Notes under the pieces: generated by a model
What the model was told of the DNA's origin: nothing
The model's database searches: none
What the model saw: only the letters and a program-made list of their open reading frames with translations
Part shown: positions 28,122-36,978 of the stretch, piece after piece
Layout of the letters: every line of letters begins with the position of its first letter
Numbering within the stretch: position 1 is the stretch's first letter
Program-made: the position numbers and the translations under genes
Assembly (NCBI GenBank): GCA_902632125.1
Contig: CACPBQ010000003.1
Location: forward strand, 1 to 64,000
Source of the DNA: Paracoccaceae bacterium
GTDB taxonomy: Bacteria; Pseudomonadota; Alphaproteobacteria; Rhodobacterales; Rhodobacteraceae
Length of the DNA stretch: 64,000 nucleotides
Direction of reading: 5' to 3'

Positions 28122-28370
28122 TTCACGTCTATTATTCTTTTGAGCAGATGAAATAGATCGTCTAATTTCCAAATTTTATGTTGCGAAAACTCTAAGTATT
28201 TCGAAACTGCATTGGGGTCTGATCACCCACCGGCGTGCATGATCGAGTGGAGGTAATACCTAAAAAGTAAATCTTGCTTGGTGCCGTCGTGGCGTAAATA
28301 GCTGTTGAAGTAATGGTGTGCATTTAACCGATTTTACAACCTAATCTTCCCAAATGGACTTAAATTGAAA
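28122..28370. other. Gene-free stretch after galU
   Basis: No gene is supported. On the minus strand, 28223-28336 is open without a start and reads AHHYFNSYLRHDG in part; I do not recognise it and it may be a fragment of a lost gene. No terminator hairpin for galU was found. Confidence 0.4.
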
Positions 28371-28531
28371 TTAAAGAGAGAGTTTGTGATGGAGTGAGAC
28401 AACTTTATAGGCTACGGAAACGCCGATGAAAACAGGCAACAGAACAATTCGGCCCGTAAGGGCCATAGCATAGAGACAGTCAGGTTGAAGATCACAATGA
28501 TGGTGAGCGAAATGTCGCGATACCGGCGCAT
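28371..28531 (-). pseudogene. Decayed copy of the VanZ-like gene
   Basis: Starting at the ATG at 28531, the minus strand reads MRRYRDISLTIIVIF then MLWPL, matching MRQHLDIPLTLIVTL and MLWPL of the intact vanZ at 26459-26797. After this the similarity continues in a different frame as TGRIVLLPVFIGVSVA, matching TGRFGLLPVFIGASAF, but the 20-odd residues between the two blocks in the intact protein are missing and the C-terminal third is unrecognisable. The copy therefore has an internal deletion plus a frameshift. The two copies flank galU in the same orientation. Confidence 0.75.
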
Positions 28532-28748
28532 TAAGTAAGATTACTGATCTGTGTGATCAAAAGTAACTAGTCGTTAAGAAAAACCAGAATTACTGCAAAA
28601 ATAGAAAGTGTTGGTTTATCATGGGCTTTAGGGTTCAAATAGGTTAAATATAAGGGTTATGTAAGGTAAAAACAGTCAAAACACACCATATAGGTTGTAT
28701 AAATAAGCCGCAAGATTTACTCTCTAAAGCTAGTGTGGAGTTATTTAG

Positions 28749-30956
28749 TTGAAGCCCAGAATTTGCAATAAAATGATAAGGTTTTTTACAACTATAATAT
28801 TTTCTTTAATTCCCTTTTTTTCATTTGCAGAGCAAATTGAAACCCAAATTTTCGCTGATACCATCACAGTAGAAAGAGATGGGGTTTTGCGCGCAGAGGG
28901 AAATATTCTTGTTCAGTATGGGGACAATAAAATTAGAGCACAAGCTCTTAAATTTAATCAAAAAACAAAAAAAATTAAATTTATTGGGATAAAAGATCTA
29001 CATGACGGAAATGCCATCAGTCTCTCAGCTACGGAGGCAGTAATTAGTAGTGATTTATCTGAGGGGATAATTAAAGCTGCCAATTTGCTAATTGATAATT
29101 CAATTCAAATTCAAACAGGCGCAGTACGATTAAAGGACGGGAAAATTTCAAGTGCATCTGAAATTTCCCGAGTGACCTCGTGCGAAGAGTGCAAGGGCAA
29201 AGAACCCAATTGGTATTTAAGTGCTTCATCCGCAAAGAGAGATAATGAGAATTCCAATATTATTTATAAAGATGTAACTGTCCGAGTAAAAGGTTTACCA
29301 ATTGCCTACATTCCTTATCTCAGGATGCCAGATCCAAGTGTTAAAAGAGCGAGAGGTTTTCTTGTGCCCGAAGCAGTTTTAACTTCCAATTTGGCGAGTG
29401 GATTAAAACTGCCCTATTTTATACCATTGGGCTTAAGTAGTGATCTCCTAATAACCCCTTATTTTTCGTCTAAAACTAAAACTTTGGAGTATCGCTACAG
29501 GAAAAAATTTATTAACGGTGATTTGGCTGTTACAGGGGCTTTTTCAGACGATGATTTGGCCAGTAATGATTTAAGATATTTTTCTAAATTGATTGGAAAT
29601 TTAGACTTGAGTTATGGGATCGGCCTCAATTTCAATGTGGGTAAGGTTGGCGATTCCTCTTATTTGGGAGATTATGTTTATTCTGAAGATAGCGAGTTCA
29701 ATTCAGAAATTACCTTGAAAAAAACGATTGTAGAAAAGCACCAATTTTTTGATGGAGATTTGAGCTACTTGCGAGAAAATGAGCAGGATAACTCTCTAGA
29801 TGAGTACTACTCATTGTCTGGATCTTATATTAAAGATATTTCTCCACTAAATTTGCCAGGCAAATTAAGGTTATCAACCAATCTTAATTCTTCTGTAAAT
29901 GTTAATGATGACAATAGTTTTTCACGCCCTCCTAGTTCGGCTCAAGTAGGAATTAATTACAATCAGCAGAATTCACTTGGTTCGTTAAGACTATCTCATC
30001 AGTTTTATGGTCAATATAATTCATTCGTTAACTCCGCTGATGCTGGTACAACGAATGAAGAGTTTTCCTTTCAATATGGCGGTTCAACTTTAATTTCTTT
30101 GCCTCTCCACGCCAGAGAAAAGGGCAAATTAGTCGTATTAAAACCAAAGTTTTTGTTGTCAGTTAATGATCAAGAAAATGATATTTTAGGTAATTATTTC
30201 ATAGGAACTGAGGAACTAAACTGGGGAAATATATTTTCTGGTAAAAAAATCAGAAGCTTAACAGAAACTGAAACGGGATTGTCAATTTCAATTGGAGTTG
30301 AGAAGCAGGTTTACTGGGAGAATGGCCGCCATCTGGAAGTTTCATTTGCAGCTTCAAAAATTGATAATTTAACTTACACACCTAGCCAAAACTTAGGAAT
30401 AGAAGCTAGAGACTTAAATTATTTAGGGAAATTTTCTTTTCGAGAAAAAAATGCATTTACCTTTTCTTCTGATGTACTCTTGTCATCAAAAGGCCATCTT
30501 CTTCAGAGTGATTTTAAAGGAGATTACTCACATAAAAATTTAAATCTCGGTTTAAATTATGAGACCATTGACCAGGCTAATGACACTCGTTTGTCAGAAG
30601 ATTTAAGAACATTGGATCTAATATCCGGATATACAATATCAGACGATTTTCAAGTAAATGTTGGTGGCCGATATGATTTAAATAATAGAAAGATGGCGAC
30701 AACATCGTTTGGGCTTATTTTTGATTTGGGTTCATGGGAGTATAATTTTACTCAAGAGTATTTGAAACAAGATTCTGAGAAATTTTCCATGTCTGCAATT
30801 TTTGAAGATGAATGTACTCGATTAACTTTTTCTTTTGAGAACCGCTATCAAGATATTGGATCATCGGAACCAGTAAAGTCGCTGATGTTTCGCGTACAGT
30901 TAAAACCTTTCGCTAATGTTGTTTTTTCTCAAGGAGGTGATCAGATTACATTTTAA
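28749..30956 (+). CDS. lptD: LPS-assembly outer membrane protein LptD
   Basis: 735 residues. An N-terminal signal peptide (FFTTIIFSLIPFFSFAEQ) is followed by an OstA-type jellyroll domain (TITVERDGVLRAEGNILVQYG, residues about 35-150) and a long beta-barrel beginning near PYLRMPDPSVKRARGFLVPEA. LptD with LptE inserts lipopolysaccharide into the outer leaflet. A cysteine pair at CEECKG recalls the disulfide-forming cysteines of LptD, though the usual C-terminal partner pair is not evident (one C near the end, DECTRL). TTG is preferred as start because GGAG lies 9 bases before it; the ATG 24 bases later has no such site. It probably serves the adjacent glycan locus or general LPS export. Confidence 0.88.
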   Translation: MKPRICNKMIRFFTTIIFSLIPFFSFAEQIETQIFADTITVERDGVLRAEGNILVQYGDNKIRAQALKFNQKTKKIKFIGIKDLHDGNAISLSATEAVISSDLSEGIIKAANLLIDNSIQIQTGAVRLKDGKISSASEISRVTSCEECKGKEPNWYLSASSAKRDNENSNIIYKDVTVRVKGLPIAYIPYLRMPDPSVKRARGFLVPEAVLTSNLASGLKLPYFIPLGLSSDLLITPYFSSKTKTLEYRYRKKFINGDLAVTGAFSDDDLASNDLRYFSKLIGNLDLSYGIGLNFNVGKVGDSSYLGDYVYSEDSEFNSEITLKKTIVEKHQFFDGDLSYLRENEQDNSLDEYYSLSGSYIKDISPLNLPGKLRLSTNLNSSVNVNDDNSFSRPPSSAQVGINYNQQNSLGSLRLSHQFYGQYNSFVNSADAGTTNEEFSFQYGGSTLISLPLHAREKGKLVVLKPKFLLSVNDQENDILGNYFIGTEELNWGNIFSGKKIRSLTETETGLSISIGVEKQVYWENGRHLEVSFAASKIDNLTYTPSQNLGIEARDLNYLGKFSFREKNAFTFSSDVLLSSKGHLLQSDFKGDYSHKNLNLGLNYETIDQANDTRLSEDLRTLDLISGYTISDDFQVNVGGRYDLNNRKMATTSFGLIFDLGSWEYNFTQEYLKQDSEKFSMSAIFEDECTRLTFSFENRYQDIGSSEPVKSLMFRVQLKPFANVVFSQGGDQITF

Positions 30957-31056
30957 ATTTTACTTTAGTCTCAAAACTACTCTTCGATAGAGACATTTTT
31001 GTTGTTTCTGCTATTATCTCTTATGAGCATTAAATTTTGCCTTAGTTCTAAACCTG

Positions 31057-32475
31057 ATGATACTTAGTAATCCCAATAGACTATTACCCTCCGAGACTTT
31101 TTCTCGAGGTTTGGCACAAGAACTTTTTGAAAATATAGAAGAACTCCCCATAATATCTCCTCACGGCCATTGTGACCCAAGTTGGTTTTCTGAAAATAAA
31201 AGGTTTCCAGATCCTGCTCAGCTTTTTGTTGTACCTGATCATTATGTTTTTCGTATGTTGGTTAGCCAAGGACTCACATTAAATGAGATTGGAGTTGAGA
31301 CCCTGGATGGTAGTTTTTTTGAAAACGATCCACAAAAAATATGGAAAAAGTTTAGCGAAAATTATTATCTGTTTCGAGGAACTCCAACAGCGATGTGGCT
31401 TGATTATTCCTTCGAAAAGGTTTTTGGAATTACAGAGCTTCTCACACCTGCCAGCAGTGACTTTTATTACAGCCAAATTGAAGAAAAATTATCGCAACCT
31501 GAATACTTGCCACGGGCGCTTTTTGATAGATTTAATATTGAGGTTTTATCCACGACAGATTCAGCAATTAGCGATTTAAACCAACATATTGAGATAAAAA
31601 ACAGTAGTTGGGATGGGAGAATTATTCCCACTTATCGCCCTGATAGTGTCATCGATCCTGACTCAAGTGAATTTAAAAAAAATCTGACAAAGCTTGGTGA
31701 ATTGACCAATGAAGATACTAATTCTTGGGATGGGTACTTAAAGGCGCACCGATCCAGAAGATTGTTCTTTAAAGAGATGGGTGCCACGGCTACCGACCAT
31801 GGACACCCCTCTGCAAGAACAGAAAATTTATCACATAATGAGGCGGAACAATTATATAAACGGGTTATAGAAGAGGAATTTAACTCAGAAGAAGCTGATC
31901 AGTTCAGGGGCCAAATGTTAACAGAGATGGCTAAAATGAGCTGTGAAGATGGATTGGTTATGCAAATTCATCCTGGCTCTCAAAGAAACCATTCCAAAAA
32001 GATTTTTAACCAGTTTGGTTTGGATAAAGGTTTTGATATCCCAGGGCCCACGGATTATGTTTCGGCACTGAAACCACTTTTGGACGCAGTAGGTTTGAGG
32101 ACAGACCTTACTATAATTCTCTTCACTCTTGACGAAACCAGCTATTCAAGAGAACTAGCTCCTTTGGCTGGTGTTTATCCAGCTCTAAAGCTTGGCCCGC
32201 CTTGGTGGTTCTTTGATAGCTATGAAGGTATGAAGCGTTTTCGTGAAAGCACCACTGAGACTTGCGGATTTTATAACACTGTGGGATTTAATGATGATAC
32301 CCGAGCTTTCTGCTCAATACCTGCTCGTCATGATGTTGCACGCAGAGTGGATTGTACTTACTTGGCAGAATTAGTTTCTTCTGGACGTTTGCGGGAGAAT
32401 GAGGCTCATGAAGTGGCTTATGATTTGGCCTATGGTTTGGCAAAAAGCGCGTATAAATTATGCATTCAACGTTAA
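31057..32475 (+). CDS. uxaC: Uronate isomerase (glucuronate/galacturonate isomerase)
   Basis: 472 residues, the normal length for UxaC. The metal-binding PHGHCDP sits near residue 35, and the later blocks MQIHPGSQRNHS, LGPPWWFFDS and the ending GFNDDTRAF then PARHDVARR are typical of the amidohydrolase-superfamily uronate isomerases. It converts D-glucuronate to D-fructuronate (or galacturonate to tagaturonate) in the cytoplasm. It overlaps the next gene, a mannitol-dehydrogenase-type oxidoreductase, by 16 bases, so the two form an uronate catabolic operon. No mannonate dehydratase (uxuA) or KDG kinase is seen in the window. Confidence 0.95.
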   Translation: MILSNPNRLLPSETFSRGLAQELFENIEELPIISPHGHCDPSWFSENKRFPDPAQLFVVPDHYVFRMLVSQGLTLNEIGVETLDGSFFENDPQKIWKKFSENYYLFRGTPTAMWLDYSFEKVFGITELLTPASSDFYYSQIEEKLSQPEYLPRALFDRFNIEVLSTTDSAISDLNQHIEIKNSSWDGRIIPTYRPDSVIDPDSSEFKKNLTKLGELTNEDTNSWDGYLKAHRSRRLFFKEMGATATDHGHPSARTENLSHNEAEQLYKRVIEEEFNSEEADQFRGQMLTEMAKMSCEDGLVMQIHPGSQRNHSKKIFNQFGLDKGFDIPGPTDYVSALKPLLDAVGLRTDLTIILFTLDETSYSRELAPLAGVYPALKLGPPWWFFDSYEGMKRFRESTTETCGFYNTVGFNDDTRAFCSIPARHDVARRVDCTYLAELVSSGRLRENEAHEVAYDLAYGLAKSAYKLCIQR

Positions 32476-33935
32476 GTGAAGTTAAATTAAAAAAACTTCC
32501 AAGGCCGACTCGTGAAGAGCCAGCAATCACTCCCAGAATTCTTCACTTTGGACCTGGGGCTTTCTTTCGTTCGTTCGTGGCTAATTTAATAGATTGCGTT
32601 AATAAAAAAGACGTTAGAAAATGGGGTATAGTTGCCGTTTCTTTGAATAGCGAAACCACCTTTAATAAATTAGCAGGCCAAGACTTAGCATTTAATGCTA
32701 TGTCCATGTCGAACACAAAAAAACGAGCTCAAAAGGTTTTATCAATCAGTGATTTTATTATTGCTAAAAAAGAGGGGCAGCGTGTTAGAAAGACTTTATC
32801 AGACGAACATATAGAAATTGTTTCACTGACAATTACGGAAAAGGGATATCACTACAATGCGGATAAAAAAGAACTAGACTTTAGCAACCAAAATATAATT
32901 GATGATCTTGAAAATCCAGAAAACCCCAAAACAGCCGTTGGCTTTTTAGTAGCTGGACTTAGGGATCGCTATTTAAGTGGGAAAGCGCCATTTACAGTTT
33001 TGAGTTGTGACAACCTACCAAATAATGGTGCCGTTGTTAACAAAATCACTCTAGATTTTGCCCAGAAAATTGATCCCGCTTTAGCAAAATGGATATCAAA
33101 AGAAGTAAGTTTCCCATCCTCTATGATTGATCGAATTACACCTGCAACCAATGAACAAGATATTATAAATTTTGCTGAGGAATATGGTATGTATGATCCT
33201 GCTCTTGTTGTCCATGAAGAGTTTTTTCAGTGGGTTATTGAAGACAAATTTTCCTCAAGAAGGCCAAAATTTGAATTAGCTGGAATTCAGATGGTTTCAA
33301 ACGTTGAGCTTCATGAAAAAATGAAATTGCGCTGTCTAAATGGAACCCACTCTGCATTAGCCTATCTGGGGTACTTAGCGGGATGCAATACAATAGCTGA
33401 ATGTGTTTCTGATGATAGCATGGTCAATTATATTCAATATTTGTGGGAAAAAGAAATTATCCCAACTTTGGAAACGCCTGAGGGCGAAGATTTAAATAAT
33501 TATTGTAGCGAGTTGTTAGTGCGCTATCAAAACCCCGCAATAGAGCATAGAACATGGCAGATCGCGATGGACGGAAGCCAGAAATTACCGCAGAGAATAC
33601 TTGAGACAGTTTCTGATCTTATTAAACATGAAAGGAATTTTCAGGGTTTGGCTTTGGCTATTGCTGCCTGGATAAAATATGTAACTGGGATAGATTTAAA
33701 TGGTGAGGTTATAGATGTTCGTGATCCTCTGGCAAAGGATCTTGCAATAATTGCCAAAAAATCAAAAACAAGTGAACATTACGTCAACTCTATTTTGGAT
33801 TTAAGTAAAGTTTTCCCGGCAAATTTAAGAGATAGCTCAACCTTCAGAATGGAAATACAGAAATCCTTTAAATTTTTGGATCAATATGGCAGCCTCGTTT
33901 CAATTGAAAAACTGATGAGTGCAGCAGAAAAATAA
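32460..33935 (+). CDS. uxuB: Mannitol dehydrogenase family oxidoreductase (fructuronate reductase-like)
   Basis: 491 residues of the long-chain mannitol dehydrogenase family. The nucleotide-binding N-terminus is ILHFGPGAFFRSF; the catalytic core has ITEKGYHY, SCDNLPNNG, VDRITPAT-like MIDRITPATNEQ, and the lysine/histidine segment KMKLRCLNGTHSALAYLG. Fructuronate reductases of this family turn D-fructuronate into D-mannonate with NADH, the step after UxaC, whose gene it overlaps. Polyol dehydrogenases share the fold, so the substrate is inferred from the neighbour. No Shine-Dalgarno sequence is obvious, consistent with translational coupling. Confidence 0.88.
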   Translation: MHSTLSEVKLKKLPRPTREEPAITPRILHFGPGAFFRSFVANLIDCVNKKDVRKWGIVAVSLNSETTFNKLAGQDLAFNAMSMSNTKKRAQKVLSISDFIIAKKEGQRVRKTLSDEHIEIVSLTITEKGYHYNADKKELDFSNQNIIDDLENPENPKTAVGFLVAGLRDRYLSGKAPFTVLSCDNLPNNGAVVNKITLDFAQKIDPALAKWISKEVSFPSSMIDRITPATNEQDIINFAEEYGMYDPALVVHEEFFQWVIEDKFSSRRPKFELAGIQMVSNVELHEKMKLRCLNGTHSALAYLGYLAGCNTIAECVSDDSMVNYIQYLWEKEIIPTLETPEGEDLNNYCSELLVRYQNPAIEHRTWQIAMDGSQKLPQRILETVSDLIKHERNFQGLALAIAAWIKYVTGIDLNGEVIDVRDPLAKDLAIIAKKSKTSEHYVNSILDLSKVFPANLRDSSTFRMEIQKSFKFLDQYGSLVSIEKLMSAAEK

Positions 33936-34030
33936 TTTCGTTAGAAACGACATTATTGTCGTGGATCGATGCAAAAATATTAAGGTAAAAATTTTGTACT
34001 TCAATAGTGAAACTTATTTAAAGGTTACTT

Positions 34031-34624
34031 ATGGATGATGTCTGGGAAAATCTGCTTGAAACAGCTAAAAAAGTGCATTTAGAAAACAGTGAATTACAAG
34101 ACTTTTGCCCTTTTCCTAAAGATATAAAAAAGCAAAACTTTAAGCCCTTTCATATTCCTGCAAGTTATTTAATGCAAAACGAAACTGGCTTGCTAACAGA
34201 TGATTATGCTGAGCTGCGAGATGCATTTATTTCAGCAAGCCCATATGCGCATTGGCGTCAAACTTATAAAGGAACAATTATTGACCAAAAGTTTCTCGAT
34301 CAGTTCGGCTGTTATGGTTTGATTGGACCCGAAAGTCCTTTTCAAAGTGAAAAAATTCGCGCATGGGTCGTGTACATGCCAAAGCATTTTTATTACCCTT
34401 GGCATCATCATCCAGCCGAAGAGATGTATCTCTGTTTGGCTGGGGAAGCGGTTTTTCGTCGGGAAAATTGTTCTGATATTAGACTTGAGTCGGGTGGAAT
34501 AATGGAACATTCAGCCAACCAACCCCATTCTATGGAGACTTTGGAAAATCCAATAATGGCTTACGTTGTATGGCGAAACGAGTTTGGTACAAAGCCTGTA
34601 CTGACTTTTGAAGATGCTCGGTAA
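34031..34624 (+). CDS. dddQ: DMSP lyase family cupin (DddQ-like)
   Basis: 197 residues, the size of DddQ proteins. The cupin core YYPWHHHPAEEMYLCLAGEA has H127, E131 and Y133, with H166 in SANQPHSME; this H-x3-E-x-Y and distal H spacing fits the metal ligands and catalytic tyrosine described for DddQ. The N-terminal FCPFP and the FGCYGLIGP then WVVYMP blocks also belong to this family. DddQ cleaves dimethylsulfoniopropionate to dimethyl sulfide and acrylate, a hallmark of marine Rhodobacterales. Paralogs without proven lyase activity exist, and no acrylate or DMSP-uptake genes are adjacent, so the activity is inferred. It lies 95 bases after the uronate genes, likely with its own control. Confidence 0.7.
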   Translation: MDDVWENLLETAKKVHLENSELQDFCPFPKDIKKQNFKPFHIPASYLMQNETGLLTDDYAELRDAFISASPYAHWRQTYKGTIIDQKFLDQFGCYGLIGPESPFQSEKIRAWVVYMPKHFYYPWHHHPAEEMYLCLAGEAVFRRENCSDIRLESGGIMEHSANQPHSMETLENPIMAYVVWRNEFGTKPVLTFEDAR

Positions 34625-34631
34625 ATTGCCA

Positions 34632-35198
34632 TTATTTTGAGAGGCTGGGTCTCATACTTTTGCTTAATTTTTCTATCGCGAGTGCAAGGTGTTTTTGGCT
34701 AATATTGTAGTCTCCAAGATCCAATCTCATTAAATGAGCCTGCCTTAATACATCCGAATGTGTGGACCCAATCGGTGGAATAAATCGATAAGATGCTATT
34801 TCAATAAGGAGCCCCAACGGATCTCGAAAATATATCGAATCCATGAACCCTCGGTCTTTAGGTCCCGAGTGAGCTATCTTTCTTTCTTCCAAACGCTCAA
34901 TAAGTTGGAAGAAACTCGCACTACTGACATCGAACGCTATATGATGAACTGACCCAATTTCGGTTCCCACTTTTGATTTGTCTGGCGTACGGTTTTCATC
35001 GGTGAATATAGTAATTAAACGGCTGTCACCGGGATCAAAATACAGATGGTTTTCATCAGGATTATCCAAATTTGGTTGTTCAAAAATAAAAGGCATACCC
35101 AGAACACCCTCCCAAAAGTCGATAGAGGTTTTTTTGTCTGCTCCATTGAGTGTGATGTGATGCAGGCCCTGGGACTGCACAACGGGCGATAACACCAT
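34632..35198 (-). CDS. VOC-family protein (glyoxalase/extradiol dioxygenase fold)
   Basis: 188 residues with two vicinal-oxygen-chelate repeats. Metal ligands are visible at LHHITLNG (first repeat), VHHIAFDV (second repeat) and LLIEIASY (glutamate). The first repeat spans about residues 12-72 and the second 83-145. Such proteins include glyoxalases and ring-cleavage dioxygenases (MhqO-like); the substrate is unknown. The start has an appropriately placed AGGAGT on the minus strand. It converges with the DddQ-like gene, leaving 7 bases between stops, and diverges from glpD across 154 bases. Confidence 0.85.
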   Translation of the reverse strand: MVLSPVVQSQGLHHITLNGADKKTSIDFWEGVLGMPFIFEQPNLDNPDENHLYFDPGDSRLITIFTDENRTPDKSKVGTEIGSVHHIAFDVSSASFFQLIERLEERKIAHSGPKDRGFMDSIYFRDPLGLLIEIASYRFIPPIGSTHSDVLRQAHLMRLDLGDYNISQKHLALAIEKLSKSMRPSLSK

Positions 35199-35352
35199 TA
35201 TACTACTCCTTTTACTAAATATCGATGTAGTATTTTTTTTTGAGATTTGAATAAGAAAGTGAATATTATCTTTTTTGGGTCAAGTTTTACCAAATTAACC
35301 TATTTGAAAATTTAAAATTTATGTTTATTGAGTCCCTGTTGAGGATTTTCAA

Positions 35353-36924
35353 GTGGGCAAGTCAAAAATAAAAGAGGTAGACCTTTTTGTTATCGGAGGC
35401 GGCATCAATGGATGTGGTATTGCCCGTGATGCAGTCGGCCGTGGCTTATCTGTAACTTTGGCTGAAATGAATGACATCGGAGGAGCAACCTCGTCTTCAT
35501 CTACCAAGCTGTTCCACGGAGGCTTACGTTATCTAGAGTACTTTGAATTTCGGTTAGTGAGGGAGTCTCTCATTGAGCGTGAAGTTCTTTTAAGAATGAT
35601 GCCGCATATTTCGTGGCCATTGCGTTTTGTTCTACCGCTAAGCCCTGAAATGCGATTTGAAAACTCTACCCCAACATCGCGTTTGCTAAATTTTTTAATG
35701 CCATGGGCTAAAGGAAAACGGCCAGCCTGGCTGATCCGATTAGGGCTTTTTTTGTATGATAACTTAGGTGGGCGAGAGATTTTGCCAGGTACTTCAAACA
35801 TTTCACTCAGTAAGGATTTGCCGGGAAATGCTTTAAAAAAGTCATTTAAAAAAGCTTTTGAATATTCAGACTGTTGGATTGAAGATAATAAACTCGTTGC
35901 ATTAAATGCTCTCGATGCCAAAAATAGGGGAGCAAAAATATTAACGCGTACAAAAGTCATTGAAGCAAAACGCGTCGAAGGTTTTTGGAAAATTATTTTG
36001 GAGAATCAGATAACGCGCGAGGTTGAAGAGCACCACGCCAAGGTTCTCATCAATGCGGCTGGACCTTGGGTGTCAGATGTTATCAACAGCAAACTTCATT
36101 TAAACTTTAAAGATAACATACGTTTAGTTCGCGGTAGCCACATAGTAGTTCCTAAATTGTATGATCACGATAGGTGCTACTTTTTTCAAGGAACTGACGG
36201 TCGGATAATTTTTTGTATTCCGTATGAGTATGATTTTACATTAATTGGAACAACCGACATAGATCACGATGATATTGAAATGAAACCAACGTGTAGTGAT
36301 GCTGAGAGGGATTATCTTGTTAGTTTTGCATCTCAATATTTCGCTAAAGAAATATCTTCAAAAGATGTTGTTTGGAGTTATTCGGGTGTTCGTCCACTTT
36401 ATAATGATGGCACAGAAAACGCCTCGGCAGCCACTCGTGATTATGTCCTCAAATTGGAGCATAATGGAGGTAGTGCCCCTCTACTTAATATATTTGGGGG
36501 AAAGATCACAACGTATAGAAAACTAGCAGAGGCTGCTATTGGTGAAATCTCTAAATTCTTTCCCGATTTGAAAAAGGCTTGGACAGCAAACTCTTCTCTA
36601 CCCGGAGGAGATTTTCCGGTTCAGGATGTGGCTAAACTTATTAAAAAACTTCAGACAGAATTTAGTTTTTTATCCGAGATAAGGGCAAAAAGGCTTTTTC
36701 GAGCCTATGGCCTGAATGCTTGGGAATTTTTGAAAGGTGCAACAAAGTTAGAAGATTTAGGCGAACAATTTGGTGAGTTCTTAACGCAGAGAGAAGTTGA
36801 ATATTTAAGAAAGAACGAGTTTGTAATGGAGGCTGATGATATTATTTGGAGGCGTACCAAGCTAGGCCTCAGAATGTCGGAGCAAGATAAAAGACGGCTA
36901 AGTGAATATCTAAAGACATCATAA
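35353..36924 (+). CDS. glpD: Aerobic glycerol-3-phosphate dehydrogenase
   Basis: 523 residues. The FAD-binding loop is FVIGGGINGCGIARDA near the N-terminus, followed by GGATSSSSTKLFHGGLRYLE; the C-terminal part has VRPLYNDG and IFGGKITTYRKLAE typical of GlpD. It oxidises sn-glycerol 3-phosphate to dihydroxyacetone phosphate at the inner membrane, passing electrons to quinone. The start is a GTG with GAGG 9 bases upstream. It is followed by glpK, so imported glycerol is phosphorylated and then oxidised. No glpF or glycerol ABC transporter lies in the window. Confidence 0.95.
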   Translation: MGKSKIKEVDLFVIGGGINGCGIARDAVGRGLSVTLAEMNDIGGATSSSSTKLFHGGLRYLEYFEFRLVRESLIEREVLLRMMPHISWPLRFVLPLSPEMRFENSTPTSRLLNFLMPWAKGKRPAWLIRLGLFLYDNLGGREILPGTSNISLSKDLPGNALKKSFKKAFEYSDCWIEDNKLVALNALDAKNRGAKILTRTKVIEAKRVEGFWKIILENQITREVEEHHAKVLINAAGPWVSDVINSKLHLNFKDNIRLVRGSHIVVPKLYDHDRCYFFQGTDGRIIFCIPYEYDFTLIGTTDIDHDDIEMKPTCSDAERDYLVSFASQYFAKEISSKDVVWSYSGVRPLYNDGTENASAATRDYVLKLEHNGGSAPLLNIFGGKITTYRKLAEAAIGEISKFFPDLKKAWTANSSLPGGDFPVQDVAKLIKKLQTEFSFLSEIRAKRLFRAYGLNAWEFLKGATKLEDLGEQFGEFLTQREVEYLRKNEFVMEADDIIWRRTKLGLRMSEQDKRRLSEYLKTS

Positions 36925-36978
36925 ACCTTGCAAGATATTTTTCTTTATCGTTAAATTTTACTGAGTTTTGGAGGAACA

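Noticed and set aside
28223-28336. Open minus-strand stretch translating to AHHYFNSYLRHDG in part
   Set aside because: No start codon and no recognised family; the AHHYF match to phosphomannomutase does not extend.
34031-34624. KdgF-type uronate cupin
   Set aside because: KdgF proteins are about 110 residues; the 197-residue length and flanking blocks fit the DMSP lyase family better.
35529-35960. Minus-strand open frame of 143 codons
   Set aside because: Antisense to glpD; arises from codon bias.
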